A DNA stretch of 64,000 bases from Marinobacter sp. BGYM27 (GCA_025153445.1 JANZNS010000004.1:459471-523470), one strand, 5' to 3'; shown: positions 44,592 to 54,391, counted from the first letter of the stretch. Made by a program: numbers and translations. The notes: a model not told the origin generated them from the letters alone.

Positions 44592-44623
44592 CAGAACGCC
44601 CGCCTTTACCGATGGGCGTTCTG
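44592..44623 (-). other. Intercistronic stem-loop, dctP-dctQ
   Basis: Perfect ten-base arms CAGAACGCCC (44592-44601) and GGGCGTTCTG (44614-44623), 12-base loop, no U-tract on the minus strand. It lies 18 bases after the dctP stop and could protect the dctP message or partly end transcription, yielding more binding protein than permease. Confidence 0.6.
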
Positions 44624-44641
44624 AACAACAAGCAGCAGGGG

Positions 44642-45652
44642 TTACTGCTGACGGTTAGCAACAGCGTCCTGAGCCTGCTTGACCAGATCTTCACCAATAC
44701 GAGGGGTCCATTTCCCGTATACGGACTGAGTCGCTTCAACAAACGCTTCGTGCTGCGCCTGGGTCAGATCCGTCACCTTTACACCGCGCTCCTTGATGGC
44801 AGCCAACGTATCCGCCAGCTCAGACCGCGATTTTTCGATTTCCCACTTACCGGCATCAACAGCAGCCTGTTTCAGCAATTTCTGGTCTTCCGGGCTGAAC
44901 TGCCCCCAGACACGATTGCTGATGGCAAAGACCAGCGGATCGGCCATGTAGTGCCACTGGGTCAGGTACTTCTGGCCCACCTGATCAATACGCGCCACAT
45001 CAAACACTGACAGAGGGTTTTCCTGGCCATCCACTGCACCAGTCGTCAGCGCAGGCTTGGCATCGGCCCAACTCATCTGGGTCGGGTTGGCGCCCAGCGC
45101 GGTAAAGGTGTCCTGAAACAGTGGCGAACCCACCACACGAATTTTCAGGCCGTCGAGATCAGCCGGTGCCTTGATCTCACGTTTGGAATTAGACAGCTCG
45201 CGGAACCCGTTTTCACCCCAGGCCAGGGGAGTCACACCGCGCTTTTTGATGGCGGCGAAAATCGCTTCACCGGCGTCACCCTGAGTGATCGCATCGATTG
45301 CGGCATTATCCGGCATCAGGAAAGGCAACGAGAAAAGATTCAGCTCCGGCACCTGAGGCGACCAGTTGATGGTGGAGCCAACCGCCATATCAATCAGACC
45401 GGAACGCATCGCCGAGAATTCTTTGGTCTGATCCCCCGAAACCAGTTGGGAATTGCTGTAGACCTTCATGTTGATGCGCCCTTCTGAGCGCTCTTTTACC
45501 AGCTCGACCCATTTGTCCGCCGCCTGTCCCCAGGGGAATGCTGAGGGCAGCACGGTCGACACTGTGTACTCATCTTTGTACTGGGCAAAGGTCGCAGAAC
45601 TGAACAGCAGGGTAGCGGCAGCAGCAGCCATAAACGTGCAGCGTTTCAACAT
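44642..45652 (-). CDS. dctP: TRAP transporter solute-binding protein
   Basis: A 336-residue periplasmic DctP-type protein. Signal peptide 1-23 (ends SSATFA). The conserved IRVVGSPLFQDTFTALGANPTQMSWADAKPALTTGAVDGQENPLSVF segment includes the arginine that binds the carboxylate in most family members. The ligand is thus probably an organic acid. ATG 45652 follows AAGGATAACGAG; the upstream frame extension lacks a signal character. Confidence 0.9.
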   Translation of the reverse strand: MLKRCTFMAAAAATLLFSSATFAQYKDEYTVSTVLPSAFPWGQAADKWVELVKERSEGRINMKVYSNSQLVSGDQTKEFSAMRSGLIDMAVGSTINWSPQVPELNLFSLPFLMPDNAAIDAITQGDAGEAIFAAIKKRGVTPLAWGENGFRELSNSKREIKAPADLDGLKIRVVGSPLFQDTFTALGANPTQMSWADAKPALTTGAVDGQENPLSVFDVARIDQVGQKYLTQWHYMADPLVFAISNRVWGQFSPEDQKLLKQAAVDAGKWEIEKSRSELADTLAAIKERGVKVTDLTQAQHEAFVEATQSVYGKWTPRIGEDLVKQAQDAVANRQQ

Positions 45653-45719
45653 CTCGTTATCCTTTTTATTGGGGGGATCCAGGCCACTGCGCGGTAGATA
45701 AAAACAGCGGCAACAAGCG

Positions 45720-45748
45720 ATTATAGGAGGGGGTCTGTCGCGACGCAA
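45720..45748 (-). promoter_or_regulatory. Promoter of the dctPQM operon
   Basis: A perfect minus-strand TATAAT (45720-45725) is 17 bases from TTGCGT (45743-45748). The start near 45713 leaves about 60 bases before the dctP ATG. Confidence 0.55.
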
Positions 45749-45774
45749 AGCGTAACGGCTAAGCCGTTGTTGTT

Positions 45775-45791
45775 TATATGATAATCACATA
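45775..45791. promoter_or_regulatory. Near-perfect 17-base palindrome upstream of the dct promoter
   Basis: TATATGATAATCACATA equals its reverse complement at 14 of 17 positions, with TGAT-n-ATCA at its core. It is centred about 70 bases upstream of the predicted start, an activator-like position. Confidence 0.4.
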
Positions 45792-45801
45792 TTTAAGGAG
45801 A

Positions 45802-45825
45802 TGACCTGGCGAAGAAGCCAGGTCA
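45802..45825 (-). terminator. Hairpin after the sulfate operon
   Basis: Perfect arms TGACCTGGC and GCCAGGTCA with a six-base loop, then TCTCCTTAAAT on the minus strand. A second hairpin GGCAG/CTGCC (45845-45861) lies between it and the cysA stop. U-tract is poor. Confidence 0.5.
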
Positions 45826-45864
45826 CCGGGCACACTGAATATGCGGCAGGCGAGCGCTGCCTGC

Positions 45865-46965
45865 TTAGCGCGCCACAGACCAGTCCAGTGTCTTTGGCAC
45901 AGCCTGATGATCGCAGAACAGGTGCCCGACTTCCGGCACGGCATAGCAGCGATCGCCGCGCTGGGGTCTGCGGGCATTGAACTCGGTGTGGCTGATGCCG
46001 ACTTCCCAGAGTTCATCGCAGGCCCAGCCGTCCGGTTTCAGTTCGATACGCACTTCAGCGCCAATGACGCTGATCGCTTCTATCTGGAACGGCAAATGCG
46101 CCTCTTCAGTGGGCGCCTGGGTCAGGCGGACTTCATGGGGGCGCAGGTAAAGCTGGGCGTCGTCATTGTCGCAGCTGTCCGGCAACCGCACCCAGGCATT
46201 GCCCTGACGGATAGTGCCTTCGCTGATCTTGCCGCTCAGGACGTTCACCTGGCCGAGAAACTCGAATACAAAGCGGCTGTCAGGCCGGGCGTAAAGTTCC
46301 AGCGGTGAGTCCATCTGCTCGATGCGCCCGTTACTCATCACCACAACCTGATCCGACAGTTCCAGCGCTTCTTCCTGATCGTGGGTGACAAATACGCTGG
46401 TGAAATGCAGCTCGTCATGCAGGTTTCGTAACCAGCGGCGCAGGTCTTTGCGCACCTTGGCATCCAACGCGCCAAAGGGTTCGTCCAGCAGGAGAATCTC
46501 CGGCCGCATGGCCATCGCACGGGCCAGGGCAATACGCTGTTTCTGGCCGCCGGACAACTGGACAGGATAGCGACCGGCCAGATGGTCCAGCTGCACCATC
46601 TCAAGCAGATCGGCCACCCGCTTGCGAATTTCGGGCTTGGACGGACGCTCCTTGCGCGGCAGCACGTCCAACCCGAAAGCCACATTCTGTGCCACGGTCA
46701 TATGGCGGAATAGCGCATAGTGCTGAAACACAAACCCGACCCGGCGGTCGCGCACATGCAGCTGCGTGACATCGCGGCCATTGAACAGCACGCGGCCCTG
46801 CTCAGGGTTTTCGAGCCCGGCGATAATGCGCAGCAAGGTCGTCTTACCGGATCCGGAAGGCCCCAGCAAGGCTGTCAGCTGACCATCGGGAATCGTCAGG
46901 TCGATATCGTGCAGCGCCTGGAACGTGTCAAAAAACTTGTTGATACCCTGAACTTCGATACTCAT
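45865..46965 (-). CDS. cysA: Sulfate/thiosulfate ABC transporter ATPase
   Basis: A 366-residue ATPase: Walker [10 protein letters not shown] (35-43), Q-loop VFQHYALF, signature LSGGQKQR (137-144), Walker B ILLLDEP (157-163), and a C-terminal TOBE/CysA regulatory domain (about 240-350). It energises sulfate and thiosulfate import. ATG 46965 follows AAGGATTGTCC and lies nine bases after the cysW stop. A TTG two codons upstream is less likely. Confidence 0.94.
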   Translation of the reverse strand: MSIEVQGINKFFDTFQALHDIDLTIPDGQLTALLGPSGSGKTTLLRIIAGLENPEQGRVLFNGRDVTQLHVRDRRVGFVFQHYALFRHMTVAQNVAFGLDVLPRKERPSKPEIRKRVADLLEMVQLDHLAGRYPVQLSGGQKQRIALARAMAMRPEILLLDEPFGALDAKVRKDLRRWLRNLHDELHFTSVFVTHDQEEALELSDQVVVMSNGRIEQMDSPLELYARPDSRFVFEFLGQVNVLSGKISEGTIRQGNAWVRLPDSCDNDDAQLYLRPHEVRLTQAPTEEAHLPFQIEAISVIGAEVRIELKPDGWACDELWEVGISHTEFNARRPQRGDRCYAVPEVGHLFCDHQAVPKTLDWSVAR

Positions 46966-46974
46966 GGACAATCC

Positions 46975-47805
46975 TTAAACGCGGCTCTGGCGCCACTCCA
47001 CAATAGCTTTGGCAACGAGTGTCAGCAGTGCGATAGCAGCCAGCAGGGACGCCGCAGCGAAGGCGCCCACGATGTTGTAATCCTGATACAGCAGTTCAAC
47101 GTGCAAAGGCAGGGTGTTGGTCTCTCCGCGGATATTGCCGGATACCACCGACACCGCTCCAAATTCGCCCACCGCCCGGGCATTGGTCAGAATCACGCCG
47201 TAAAGCAACGCCCAGCGAATATTGGGCAGGGTAATGCGGCGGAACAACTGCCAGCCCGAGGCGCCCAGAACAACACCGGCCTCTTCTTCCTCACTGCCTT
47301 GCTGCTGCATGAGTGGAATCAGCTCACGCGCAACAAACGGGCAGGTTACAAAAACCGTCACCATGACGATGCCCGGCCAGGAGAACATCAGCTGAATATC
47401 ATACTCACCCAGCCACTGACCGGCCCAGCCGTTACTGCCGTACAACAACAGATAGAGAAGCCCGGCCACCACCGGCGACACGGCAAAGGGGATATCGATT
47501 AAAGTGGTCAGCACCTTGCGGCCAGGGAACCGGAAACGGGTCACCAGCCAGGCGAGGAAAACCCCGAACACCATATTCAGCGGCACGGTCATCAGGGCAA
47601 CCACCAGCGTCAGGCCGATGGCATCCAGTGTGTAATCATCAAGGATGTTGCCTGCGTAGCCCGCCCAGCCCTCGGAAAGCGCCTGAACAAAGATCAGCAC
47701 CAGTGGCATAAACAGCAGTAGTACCGTCAGCAAAACAGCGGTGCCGATCAGCAGGCGACGTACCATTGGGCTGTCGCCAACGCGACGATGTTTGGGAGTG
47801 GCCAT
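46975..47805 (-). CDS. cysW: Sulfate ABC transporter permease CysW
   Basis: A 276-residue permease with six helices and the EAA loop EEEEAGVVLGASGWQLFRRITLP that docks on CysA. ARAVGEFGAVSVVSGNIRG is characteristic of CysW. Follows cysT after three bases and forms the membrane pore with it. Confidence 0.94.
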   Translation of the reverse strand: MATPKHRRVGDSPMVRRLLIGTAVLLTVLLLFMPLVLIFVQALSEGWAGYAGNILDDYTLDAIGLTLVVALMTVPLNMVFGVFLAWLVTRFRFPGRKVLTTLIDIPFAVSPVVAGLLYLLLYGSNGWAGQWLGEYDIQLMFSWPGIVMVTVFVTCPFVARELIPLMQQQGSEEEEAGVVLGASGWQLFRRITLPNIRWALLYGVILTNARAVGEFGAVSVVSGNIRGETNTLPLHVELLYQDYNIVGAFAAASLLAAIALLTLVAKAIVEWRQSRV

Positions 47806-47808
47806 GCG

Positions 47809-48681
47809 CTAGCCTCCGTTCAGGCGCTTGAGATAGCGCCCCTGCCAGACGTTGATGACAAGCAGCAATATCAACGACGTCACCATGACCACCGCGGCAA
47901 TCGCGCTGGCTGCAGGAAAGTCGTATTCCTCAAGTCGAACAAAAATCATCAGGCTGATGACTTCGCTGACGTAGGGCGAGTTGCCGGCAATAAAGATCAC
48001 CGCGCCGTACTCCCCCAGACTACGGGCGAATGACAAGGCGCCACCCGTGACGATCGCCGGCCAGAGTGTGGGAAACAGGATACGGCGGAACACCGTGGCG
48101 TCGGAGGCGCCCAGACTCACGGCAGCTTCCTCGTCTTCCGGGGCAAGTTCTTCCAGCACGGGCTGAACAGTGCGCACCACAAAAGGAACGCTGGTAAACG
48201 CCATGGCGATCACAATACCCAATGGCGTAAATGCGACCTCAATTCCTATTTGCGACAGGAGCTGGCCATACCAGCCATTCTCGGAGAAGAGCGTCGCCAG
48301 GGTGATACCGGCCACGGCTGTCGGCAGCGCAAACGGCAGATCCATGATGGCATCCAGAAAGCGCTTGCCGGGGAATTCATAGCGCACCAGCACCCAGGCC
48401 ATCAGCAGGCCGAATACACAGTTGAACAGCGAAGCCGCCAGTGCCGCGAGCGCCGTGACTTTGTAGGACGCCACCACACGTGGGTCAGTCACAACGAACC
48501 AGAACTGCTCCCAGCCCATACCACCCGCCCGGATCACCAAACCGGTGATCGGCAGCAGTAGAACAAGGCTGATGAAGAAGAGCGAAATGCCGAGGCTCAG
48601 ACCGAACCCCGGCAATACGCGTTTGGTACCCGAAGTGCTCAGCCGTTTGGCCGGGCGCCCGGAGGTGTCAGTGGTAGACAT
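47809..48681 (-). CDS. cysT: Sulfate ABC transporter permease CysT (CysU)
   Basis: A 290-residue permease, six helices, EAA loop EDEEAAVSLGASDATVFRRILFP, and the CysT hallmark FARSLGEYGAVIFIAGN. First of the three membrane/ATPase genes, 117 bases downstream of sbp with a long stem-loop in that gap. Confidence 0.94.
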   Translation of the reverse strand: MSTTDTSGRPAKRLSTSGTKRVLPGFGLSLGISLFFISLVLLLPITGLVIRAGGMGWEQFWFVVTDPRVVASYKVTALAALAASLFNCVFGLLMAWVLVRYEFPGKRFLDAIMDLPFALPTAVAGITLATLFSENGWYGQLLSQIGIEVAFTPLGIVIAMAFTSVPFVVRTVQPVLEELAPEDEEAAVSLGASDATVFRRILFPTLWPAIVTGGALSFARSLGEYGAVIFIAGNSPYVSEVISLMIFVRLEEYDFPAASAIAAVVMVTSLILLLVINVWQGRYLKRLNGG

Positions 48682-48691
48682 TAACTAAGAA

Positions 48692-48790
48692 GCCTGTGAT
48701 CAAGTCTATTGGCGATTCTGCAAGTCTTGAGACCTTGCCCGGAGGCATTTCCCCTGAAAGCCAGAATCGCCAATGGACCTGATCAGAGGC
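48692..48790 (-). other. Long intercistronic stem-loop, sbp-cysT
   Basis: A 24-base arm at 48697-48720 pairs with 48762-48785 with two non-Watson-Crick positions, and an outer GCCT/AGGC adds four pairs beyond a G-G mismatch; the loop is 41 bases. It begins nine bases after the sbp stop. There is no U-tract, so it should act as a 3' stabiliser or attenuator that favours binding-protein synthesis, as known for the malE-malF intergenic hairpins. Confidence 0.75.
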
Positions 48791-48798
48791 TGCACCCC

Positions 48799-49836
48799 TT
48801 AACGCTGGCGCTGAAGCTGGTCGAGCTTACCACCGCTGGCGAAATGGGTCTTCATCGCATTGTCCCAGCTACCGGCAATTTCCTTGATCGAAAGCAACTT
48901 CACTTCAGGGAACTTGTCCGCATTCTCGGCTTTTACCGTCTCGTTGTGGACACGATAGTTGAAGCCGGCCAGCAGGCGCTGTGCGTCTTCAGAGTAGAGG
49001 TACTGGAGGTACTCTTTGGCCAGCTTTTCGGTACCATTTTTCTCGATATTCTTATCGATCCAAGCCACCGGGAACTCGGCCAGGAAGCTCACTTTGGGCA
49101 CCACAACCTGCAGGTTCTTGCTCGGGTTGAGGGCAGGGATATTATTGACCTCGGACTCGAAAGTCAGCAGAACATCGCCCAGACCACGCTCAACAAAGGT
49201 CGTGGTTGCGCCGCGGCCACCGGAGTCGAAAACCTTCACGTGGCCCAGCAGCTCACTCATGAACGCATCGATTTTTTCCTGATCGTCACCGTACTTTTCC
49301 TGTGCGTATCCGAGCGCCGCAAGATACGTGTAGCGGCCGTTACCGGAGGTCTTCGGATTGGGCATGATCAGCTCGACACCTTCCCGCACCAGGTCATCCC
49401 AGTTGTGGATATTCTTGGGGTTACCATCGCGTACCAGAAACGCCATGGTGGAGTAGTAGGGGGAACTGTTGTTTGGCAGGCGTGATGCCCAGTCTTCAGG
49501 GATCAGCTTGCCACGCTCAGCCAGTACGTTGACGTCCGTGACCTGATTGTAGGTCACCACGTCAGCGCTCAGGCCCTGCATGATCGCACGGGCCTGCTTG
49601 GACGAACCGGCGTGGGATTGCTTGATATTGACCGTCTCGCCGGCCTCTTCCTGCCAGTGTTTGGCGAACAGTTCGTTGTAGTCGGCGAACAGTTCACGGG
49701 CAATATCGTAGGATGAATTCAGCATCTCGCGGTCCTGAGCCGACGCCGGACCGGTAAACAGTGAAAAAGCCAGCGCCAGAGCACCGACCCAAAGCCCCTT
49801 ACGGGTGCGACTTGCAGACAGCGAAGAGTTCAACAT
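48799..49836 (-). CDS. sbp: Sulfate ABC transporter substrate-binding protein
   Basis: A 345-residue periplasmic sulfate-binding protein, signal peptide about 1-33 (ends GPASA). Family stretches: [62 protein letters not shown], and [25 protein letters not shown]. It could equally be CysP; sequence does not separate sulfate from thiosulfate preference. An AT-rich leader (49857-49930) should hold the operon promoter. First gene of sbp-cysT-cysW-cysA. Confidence 0.92.
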   Translation of the reverse strand: MLNSSLSASRTRKGLWVGALALAFSLFTGPASAQDREMLNSSYDIARELFADYNELFAKHWQEEAGETVNIKQSHAGSSKQARAIMQGLSADVVTYNQVTDVNVLAERGKLIPEDWASRLPNNSSPYYSTMAFLVRDGNPKNIHNWDDLVREGVELIMPNPKTSGNGRYTYLAALGYAQEKYGDDQEKIDAFMSELLGHVKVFDSGGRGATTTFVERGLGDVLLTFESEVNNIPALNPSKNLQVVVPKVSFLAEFPVAWIDKNIEKNGTEKLAKEYLQYLYSEDAQRLLAGFNYRVHNETVKAENADKFPEVKLLSIKEIAGSWDNAMKTHFASGGKLDQLQRQR

Positions 49837-50055
49837 AGCGGCCAGAAGATCCTATATTCGAAATGAGAATAAAATATCGTTAGTTTAGAACCATAAAATA
49901 AGCGAACGAACTAAAAACAACAATAGGGGGTGTAGACCATTTGAGACTGTCGTTGAAACCAACAGTTATAAAGGCAGGAGCAAGGGCATCACGCTGGCGT
50001 AGAATGCCCTGCTCAGGGACAAGATCAAGCGCTTTTCATTTATCGGAGCTGCACA

Positions 50056-51063
50056 TCATTTGCTGTCAGGAAATACCTGCTTCCAGTCCTTTTTCATATC
50101 AATGACGACCCATCCTCGCCCGGGTGCCTCTTCAAGCCCCTTGTCGAATTTACCTATGGCGGAGTCCCGGTCATAGGCCCATTCCCGCTCGGCATCGGTG
50201 TGATGCAGTAACACGCCCAAACGGGCAGTCTTGTCCCCGGTTTCCCGGGGAATCGTGGTGTACTCCAGCATCTGCAGATCGCCATCAGAATTGCCTACCG
50301 CCATGATGGGTCGACGACCGATATGACGATAGATACCCACAGGTTTGCCTTCTTTGTCGTCCACCAACACCATTTTCCCGGTCTTGATGATCCTGGGCAC
50401 CCCATTCTGCATGTCATATCGGGCATCGCTTGTGGTGCCAACAACCTGCTCAGGAGGAATGCCGTAAGTCTCTTCCGCAAAAGCCCGAATAAAATCGATG
50501 CCACCGCCAGACACAATATAGGTTTTAAAGCCATTGGCGCGGAGGTAATCCAACAATTCAAGCATGGGCTGATAGACCATCCGGTTATAGGCCATGTTCC
50601 TGGTGGGGTGCCTGGCCGTCGCCAACCATTCACTTACCGACGCCTTGAATGCCTCACCAGAGATGTCCGAGTGGGCCGTCAGCAAGGCTTCCGTCACACC
50701 CTCCATACCAGTGGCTTTCAAGCCCTTGGCATCAGCAGCAAGTGCGCTTTTGAACGGTTCTGTGGTTTTCCACTCGGGATGATCCGGCGCCATTTCGCGA
50801 AGCCGATCCAGCGCATAGTAAACCTGGAAATAAACCGGCTGCTCCGCCCAGAGCGTACCGTCGTTGTCCAGCGTCACGATACGGGCTTCAACCGGCACAA
50901 AATCTGATGAGTTTTTATCCGTCACGCGTTGGACAAAATCAACAATCGAGGTCTTCGTCTGCCCTTCATTCCATGATGGCAACGGATCATTCTCAGCCGA
51001 GGCCAGAGCACTCACAGTGAACAGCGCCAGAACGGCGATCAAGCGGATCCATTGTTTTCTCAT
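50056..51063 (-). CDS. Periplasmic HAD-family phosphatase
   Basis: A 335-residue exported HAD hydrolase. Signal peptide 1-23 (LIAVLALFTVSALASA). Motif I LDNDGT (Asp66 nucleophile, Asp68), motif II SGGG (about 208-211), Lys in IIKTGKMVLVDD and motif IV GNSDGD. It would hydrolyse phosphomonoesters in the periplasm; the natural substrate is unknown. ATG 51063 follows GGAGG; the longer frame adds 12 non-signal residues. Confidence 0.85.
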   Translation of the reverse strand: MRKQWIRLIAVLALFTVSALASAENDPLPSWNEGQTKTSIVDFVQRVTDKNSSDFVPVEARIVTLDNDGTLWAEQPVYFQVYYALDRLREMAPDHPEWKTTEPFKSALAADAKGLKATGMEGVTEALLTAHSDISGEAFKASVSEWLATARHPTRNMAYNRMVYQPMLELLDYLRANGFKTYIVSGGGIDFIRAFAEETYGIPPEQVVGTTSDARYDMQNGVPRIIKTGKMVLVDDKEGKPVGIYRHIGRRPIMAVGNSDGDLQMLEYTTIPRETGDKTARLGVLLHHTDAEREWAYDRDSAIGKFDKGLEEAPGRGWVVIDMKKDWKQVFPDSK

Positions 51064-51406
51064 TTGGGAGAACCTCCACTGTTTTAAATTCAGAAACACT
51101 GCTTTGAGTGCCCGTGCGTGCGTCGACTTTTAAATGTAGTCCAATTCTCGTTACAGAATGGATTCGGCGACAACAGCTTCTGATACGTCGGCCGCCAGCA
51201 GGACCGCAACAGCGGCATTACCGATGCAGCGATGTGGAATAAGAAGATGAATATCCATGAGCAGAATCCCTCTTGAGCCACGCAGCTAAAGTGAATGAGT
51301 GGCGTTCTGCTGACGGGCAAAACGACGACACGACACGATGTCATGAAACGCCAACACAACCAGTATAGACAGCGGAAGAGAAAGACTACCAACTGAGGAG
51401 AAGATC
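51064..51406. other. Intergenic region without a supported gene
   Basis: Several short frames cross this 535-base gap (51064-51598), but none has a ribosome site plus plausible protein composition. I see no tRNA or repeat. The right part contains the promoter described next. Confidence 0.4.
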
Positions 51407-51435
51407 TTGAGTTTCTTCTTATAATCTTATATAGA
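51407..51435 (+). promoter_or_regulatory. Candidate promoter of the GltS-type symporter
   Basis: TTGAGT (51407-51412), 17 bases, TATAGA (51430-51435). The leader to the ATG at 51599 would be about 157 bases, long enough for regulation, but no known riboswitch is evident. Confidence 0.4.
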
Positions 51436-51598
51436 TTAACAACATAGCCAGAGAGATCGGCCTGCGCTCTGCTTCCGACAGCGCAACAACTCTCCAATAT
51501 GTAGCCGTCCACGAATACAAACGAAATACCCAGAGCAAACATCCCGGGCAGCCAGGCTTTCGCCCGCCGCATTCACAAATGGCTGAAAAGGTGACCCG

Positions 51599-53023
51599 AT
51601 GACCGCTGACCAGATTGGTTTCGCCCTCCTGATACTCGCCGTATTGCTGTTTCTGGGCAAATGGGTACGCATGCACTGGCGGCCCGCGCAGAAGCTTTTT
51701 CTGCCGGCCTCCATTCTTGCCGGTGCAATCGGCTTGCTGTTGGGTCCCGGCGTATTGGGCCTGGTCGTTCGTTCAACCGCAGGGCCGGATGCAGCGCTGG
51801 CCCAGGGCGCGATACCGGAATCCATGCTCGAGCTCTGGAGTGAGCTGCCGGGCCTGCTGATCAACGTGGTGTTTGCCACCCTGCTATTGGGCGTGCCGCT
51901 ACCGAAATGGAAACACGTCTGGAACCTCGCCGGACCGCAGCTCGCCTTTGGTGTCTCGCTGGGTGCGGGCCAATACGTGATCGGGATTCTGATCGCCGCA
52001 CTTATCCTGACGCCCTTTTTCGGCCTGCCCTTGATGGCCGGTGCACTCATTGAAATTGGCTTTGAGGGCGGACACGGCACTGCGGCGGGTCTGCAGGAAG
52101 TCTTCACCGACCTGAACTTCCCCGAAGGCGCAGACCTCGCGGTTGGCATGGCCACCGTTGGCGTTATCTCCGGAATTGTCGGCGGCATCATTTTGATCAA
52201 CTGGGGCGTACGCAACGGCAAAAGCGCCGTCCTGGATAAAAATGTCGGCACGATTCCCCCCAGCCAGCAGCGCGGACTTGTGGACAAAGAGGACCGCCCT
52301 GTAGCCACCGGCGGCATGACCGTTCGATCAGAATCCATTGAACCTCTGACCCTGCACTTCGCCTTCATTGCCATGGCCATACTGGTGGGCATTGGCATCC
52401 TTGAAGGGCTGGTCTGGATTGAGAAACATACCTGGGGCAGCGGTGAGAATGGCACCGAGCTGCTGGGGGCGGTGCCGCTGTTTCCGCTGGCCATGATCGG
52501 TGGCCTGGTCGTGCAGCAGTTGCTCACACGTTTCGACAAGAACGATTTGCTTGATCGCGCCACCATGGTCCGCATTCAGGGCCTTGCTCTGGACATCCTG
52601 ATTGCCGCGGCAATCGCCAGTTTGTCGCTGGCGGTCATCGCATCCAACCTCATGCCTTTCATTCTGCTGGGCGTTGCCGGCATTGCCTGGAACGTGTGCC
52701 TGTTTTTGTGGCTTGCCCCGCGCGTTATCCCGAAATACTGGTTCGAGCGCGGCATCGGTGACATTGGCCAATCCATGGGGGTCACGGCAACCGGTCTGAT
52801 CCTGATGAAAATCGCAGATCCCGACAACAAGACCCCGGCCTACGAGGCCTTTGGCTACAAACAGATGGTGTTCGAGCCCTTCTTCGGCGGTGGCCTCATC
52901 ACCGGCATCGCCTTGCCCGTTATCTACAACTTCGGGCCCTGGCCGCTGTTCGGCGTGATGCTGGCGCTGGTGGTGCTCGGTATCGGCTCGGGACTGCTTT
53001 ATTTCGGCAAACTAAAAGAGTAG
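51599..53023 (+). CDS. Sodium/glutamate symporter family (GltS-type) protein
   Basis: A 474-residue membrane protein with about 11-12 helices in two inverted halves. FEGGHGTAAGL (near residue 157) and GVTATGLILMKIADP mark the ESS/GltS family, which imports glutamate with sodium. It is about 70 residues longer than E. coli GltS, mainly in the central loop (220-250), so substrate specificity may differ. ATG 51599 follows AAAAGGTGACCCG. Confidence 0.83.
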   Translation: MTADQIGFALLILAVLLFLGKWVRMHWRPAQKLFLPASILAGAIGLLLGPGVLGLVVRSTAGPDAALAQGAIPESMLELWSELPGLLINVVFATLLLGVPLPKWKHVWNLAGPQLAFGVSLGAGQYVIGILIAALILTPFFGLPLMAGALIEIGFEGGHGTAAGLQEVFTDLNFPEGADLAVGMATVGVISGIVGGIILINWGVRNGKSAVLDKNVGTIPPSQQRGLVDKEDRPVATGGMTVRSESIEPLTLHFAFIAMAILVGIGILEGLVWIEKHTWGSGENGTELLGAVPLFPLAMIGGLVVQQLLTRFDKNDLLDRATMVRIQGLALDILIAAAIASLSLAVIASNLMPFILLGVAGIAWNVCLFLWLAPRVIPKYWFERGIGDIGQSMGVTATGLILMKIADPDNKTPAYEAFGYKQMVFEPFFGGGLITGIALPVIYNFGPWPLFGVMLALVVLGIGSGLLYFGKLKE

Positions 53024-53134
53024 GGGCTAAGCGATGATGCCTGAAAGCACCCCAACGCTGGCGCGTCAGCTATTCTGAAAGGGCTTCCGGACAAAGGGTG
53101 TTCGGTGAGAGTAAAAAGGAGTCACCGGGCACCG

Positions 53135-54355
53135 ATGGATCCGATTATCGCAACGGCAGCAAAGGCGCTGGCTCAGGGCAAACCGCTGGATGCGCTTAAT
53201 TTTGTCGCCCTGCGGGGCGACGCACCAGGCCTCGCCCTTCGGGGTATTGCCATGGCACAGCTTGGCGATCTCGTTCGGGCCAAGGGGCTGCTAAAGCGTG
53301 CCGCCCGCGCCTTCGGCCCAAAGCGGGCAGTCTCCCGCGCGCGATGCCGGGTTGCCGAGGCGGAAATCGCACTGGTTTCCCGCGATCTGAGCTGGCCCGC
53401 CGAGACACTCACCTCAGCATGGCAAACACTTGAGCACCACGGCGACTCGATTAATGCCGCCCATGCTCGCCATCTCGAAATACGGCGCCTGCTCCTGATC
53501 GGGCGTCTTGACGACGCCGAGCACGCACTTTGCAGCGTTAACCCCGCGGGCTTTCCGCCAGCGCTCAAAACGGCACATGAGCTGGTCATCGCCGGAATCG
53601 CGATACGACGTTTGCAAACCGACACCGCACGCGCGGCGCTCGCCCGCGCGCGGAGCAGCGCAGGCCAGGCCGGCATTCCCTCGCTCGCAGCCGAAGTTGA
53701 AAGCACTCAAGGCTTACTGACCTCTCCCGCAGCAAGACTGATGTCCCGTGGCACCCAACGCCTCCTTTTGCTTGAAGACGTCGAAGCCCTGGTGGCATCA
53801 AAAACCCTCATCGTCGACGCATGTCGCTATGCCGTGCGAAATCAGAGCAGCACCATTTCGCTTACCACCCGGCAGGTTCTTTTTACCCTTGCGCGCACGC
53901 TGGCCGAGGCCTGGCCCCATGACGTGTCCCGGGACACGCTTATCGCCCAGGTCTTCAGGTTGAAAGGCGGCGAAGACTCTCATCGAGCCCGCTTGCGAGT
54001 CGAAATTGGCCGACTCCGCAAAGCCATCAGCCCGCTGGCCGGAATCAACGCCACCAGCACTGGCTTTATCATCGAGCCTCACCAGAACATCGACGTTGCC
54101 GTGCTGGCCCGGCCCGTTGATGAACGACATGGCGCCTTGCTCGCGCTTTTGGCTGACGGCGACTCATGGCCCAGCTCGGCTCTTGCGGTTGCCCTTGGAG
54201 TCAGCCAACGCACGGTGCAACGCGCACTTGATGCGCTCGCGGAAGCAGGCAAGGTGCAATCGTTCGGCCAGGGGAGAGCCCGCTGCTGGATGGCGACCCC
54301 GGTTCCGGGATTCACGACAACTTTGTTACTCCCTGGCCTTTTGCCCGATGGCTAG
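53135..54355 (+). CDS. TPR-like/winged-helix transcriptional regulator
   Basis: A 406-residue protein. The N-terminal half is a helical TPR-like array (ALNFVALRGDAPGLALRGIAMAQLGDL, AKGLLKRAARAFGPKRAVSRARC). Around residues 235-300 an OmpR-like winged-helix follows (SLTTRQVLFTLARTLAEAWPHDVSRDTLIAQVFRLKGGEDSHRARLRVEIGRLRKAI). The C-terminal 70 residues carry a second HTH (WPSSALAVALGVSQRTVQRALDALAEAGKV). It precedes a glutamine-cyclotransferase-like gene by 36 bases and probably regulates it. A GTG at 53105 with AAAGGG upstream is an alternative start. Confidence 0.72.
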   Translation: MDPIIATAAKALAQGKPLDALNFVALRGDAPGLALRGIAMAQLGDLVRAKGLLKRAARAFGPKRAVSRARCRVAEAEIALVSRDLSWPAETLTSAWQTLEHHGDSINAAHARHLEIRRLLLIGRLDDAEHALCSVNPAGFPPALKTAHELVIAGIAIRRLQTDTARAALARARSSAGQAGIPSLAAEVESTQGLLTSPAARLMSRGTQRLLLLEDVEALVASKTLIVDACRYAVRNQSSTISLTTRQVLFTLARTLAEAWPHDVSRDTLIAQVFRLKGGEDSHRARLRVEIGRLRKAISPLAGINATSTGFIIEPHQNIDVAVLARPVDERHGALLALLADGDSWPSSALAVALGVSQRTVQRALDALAEAGKVQSFGQGRARCWMATPVPGFTTTLLLPGLLPDG

Positions 54356-54391
54356 ACTTGGTCCATGCAGTCCATCAACCGGGAGACGAAC

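Noticed and set aside
51090..51572. 160-codon minus-strand frame in the gap before the GltS-type gene
   Set aside because: No family resemblance, unusual Cys/Trp-rich composition and no ribosome site; the gap is more likely a promoter and leader region.
51436..52575. 379-codon minus-strand open frame opposite the GltS-type gene
   Set aside because: Its composition is rich in Pro, Ser, Arg and Thr without any domain and mirrors the helix-rich symporter codons. The plus-strand protein is clearly real.
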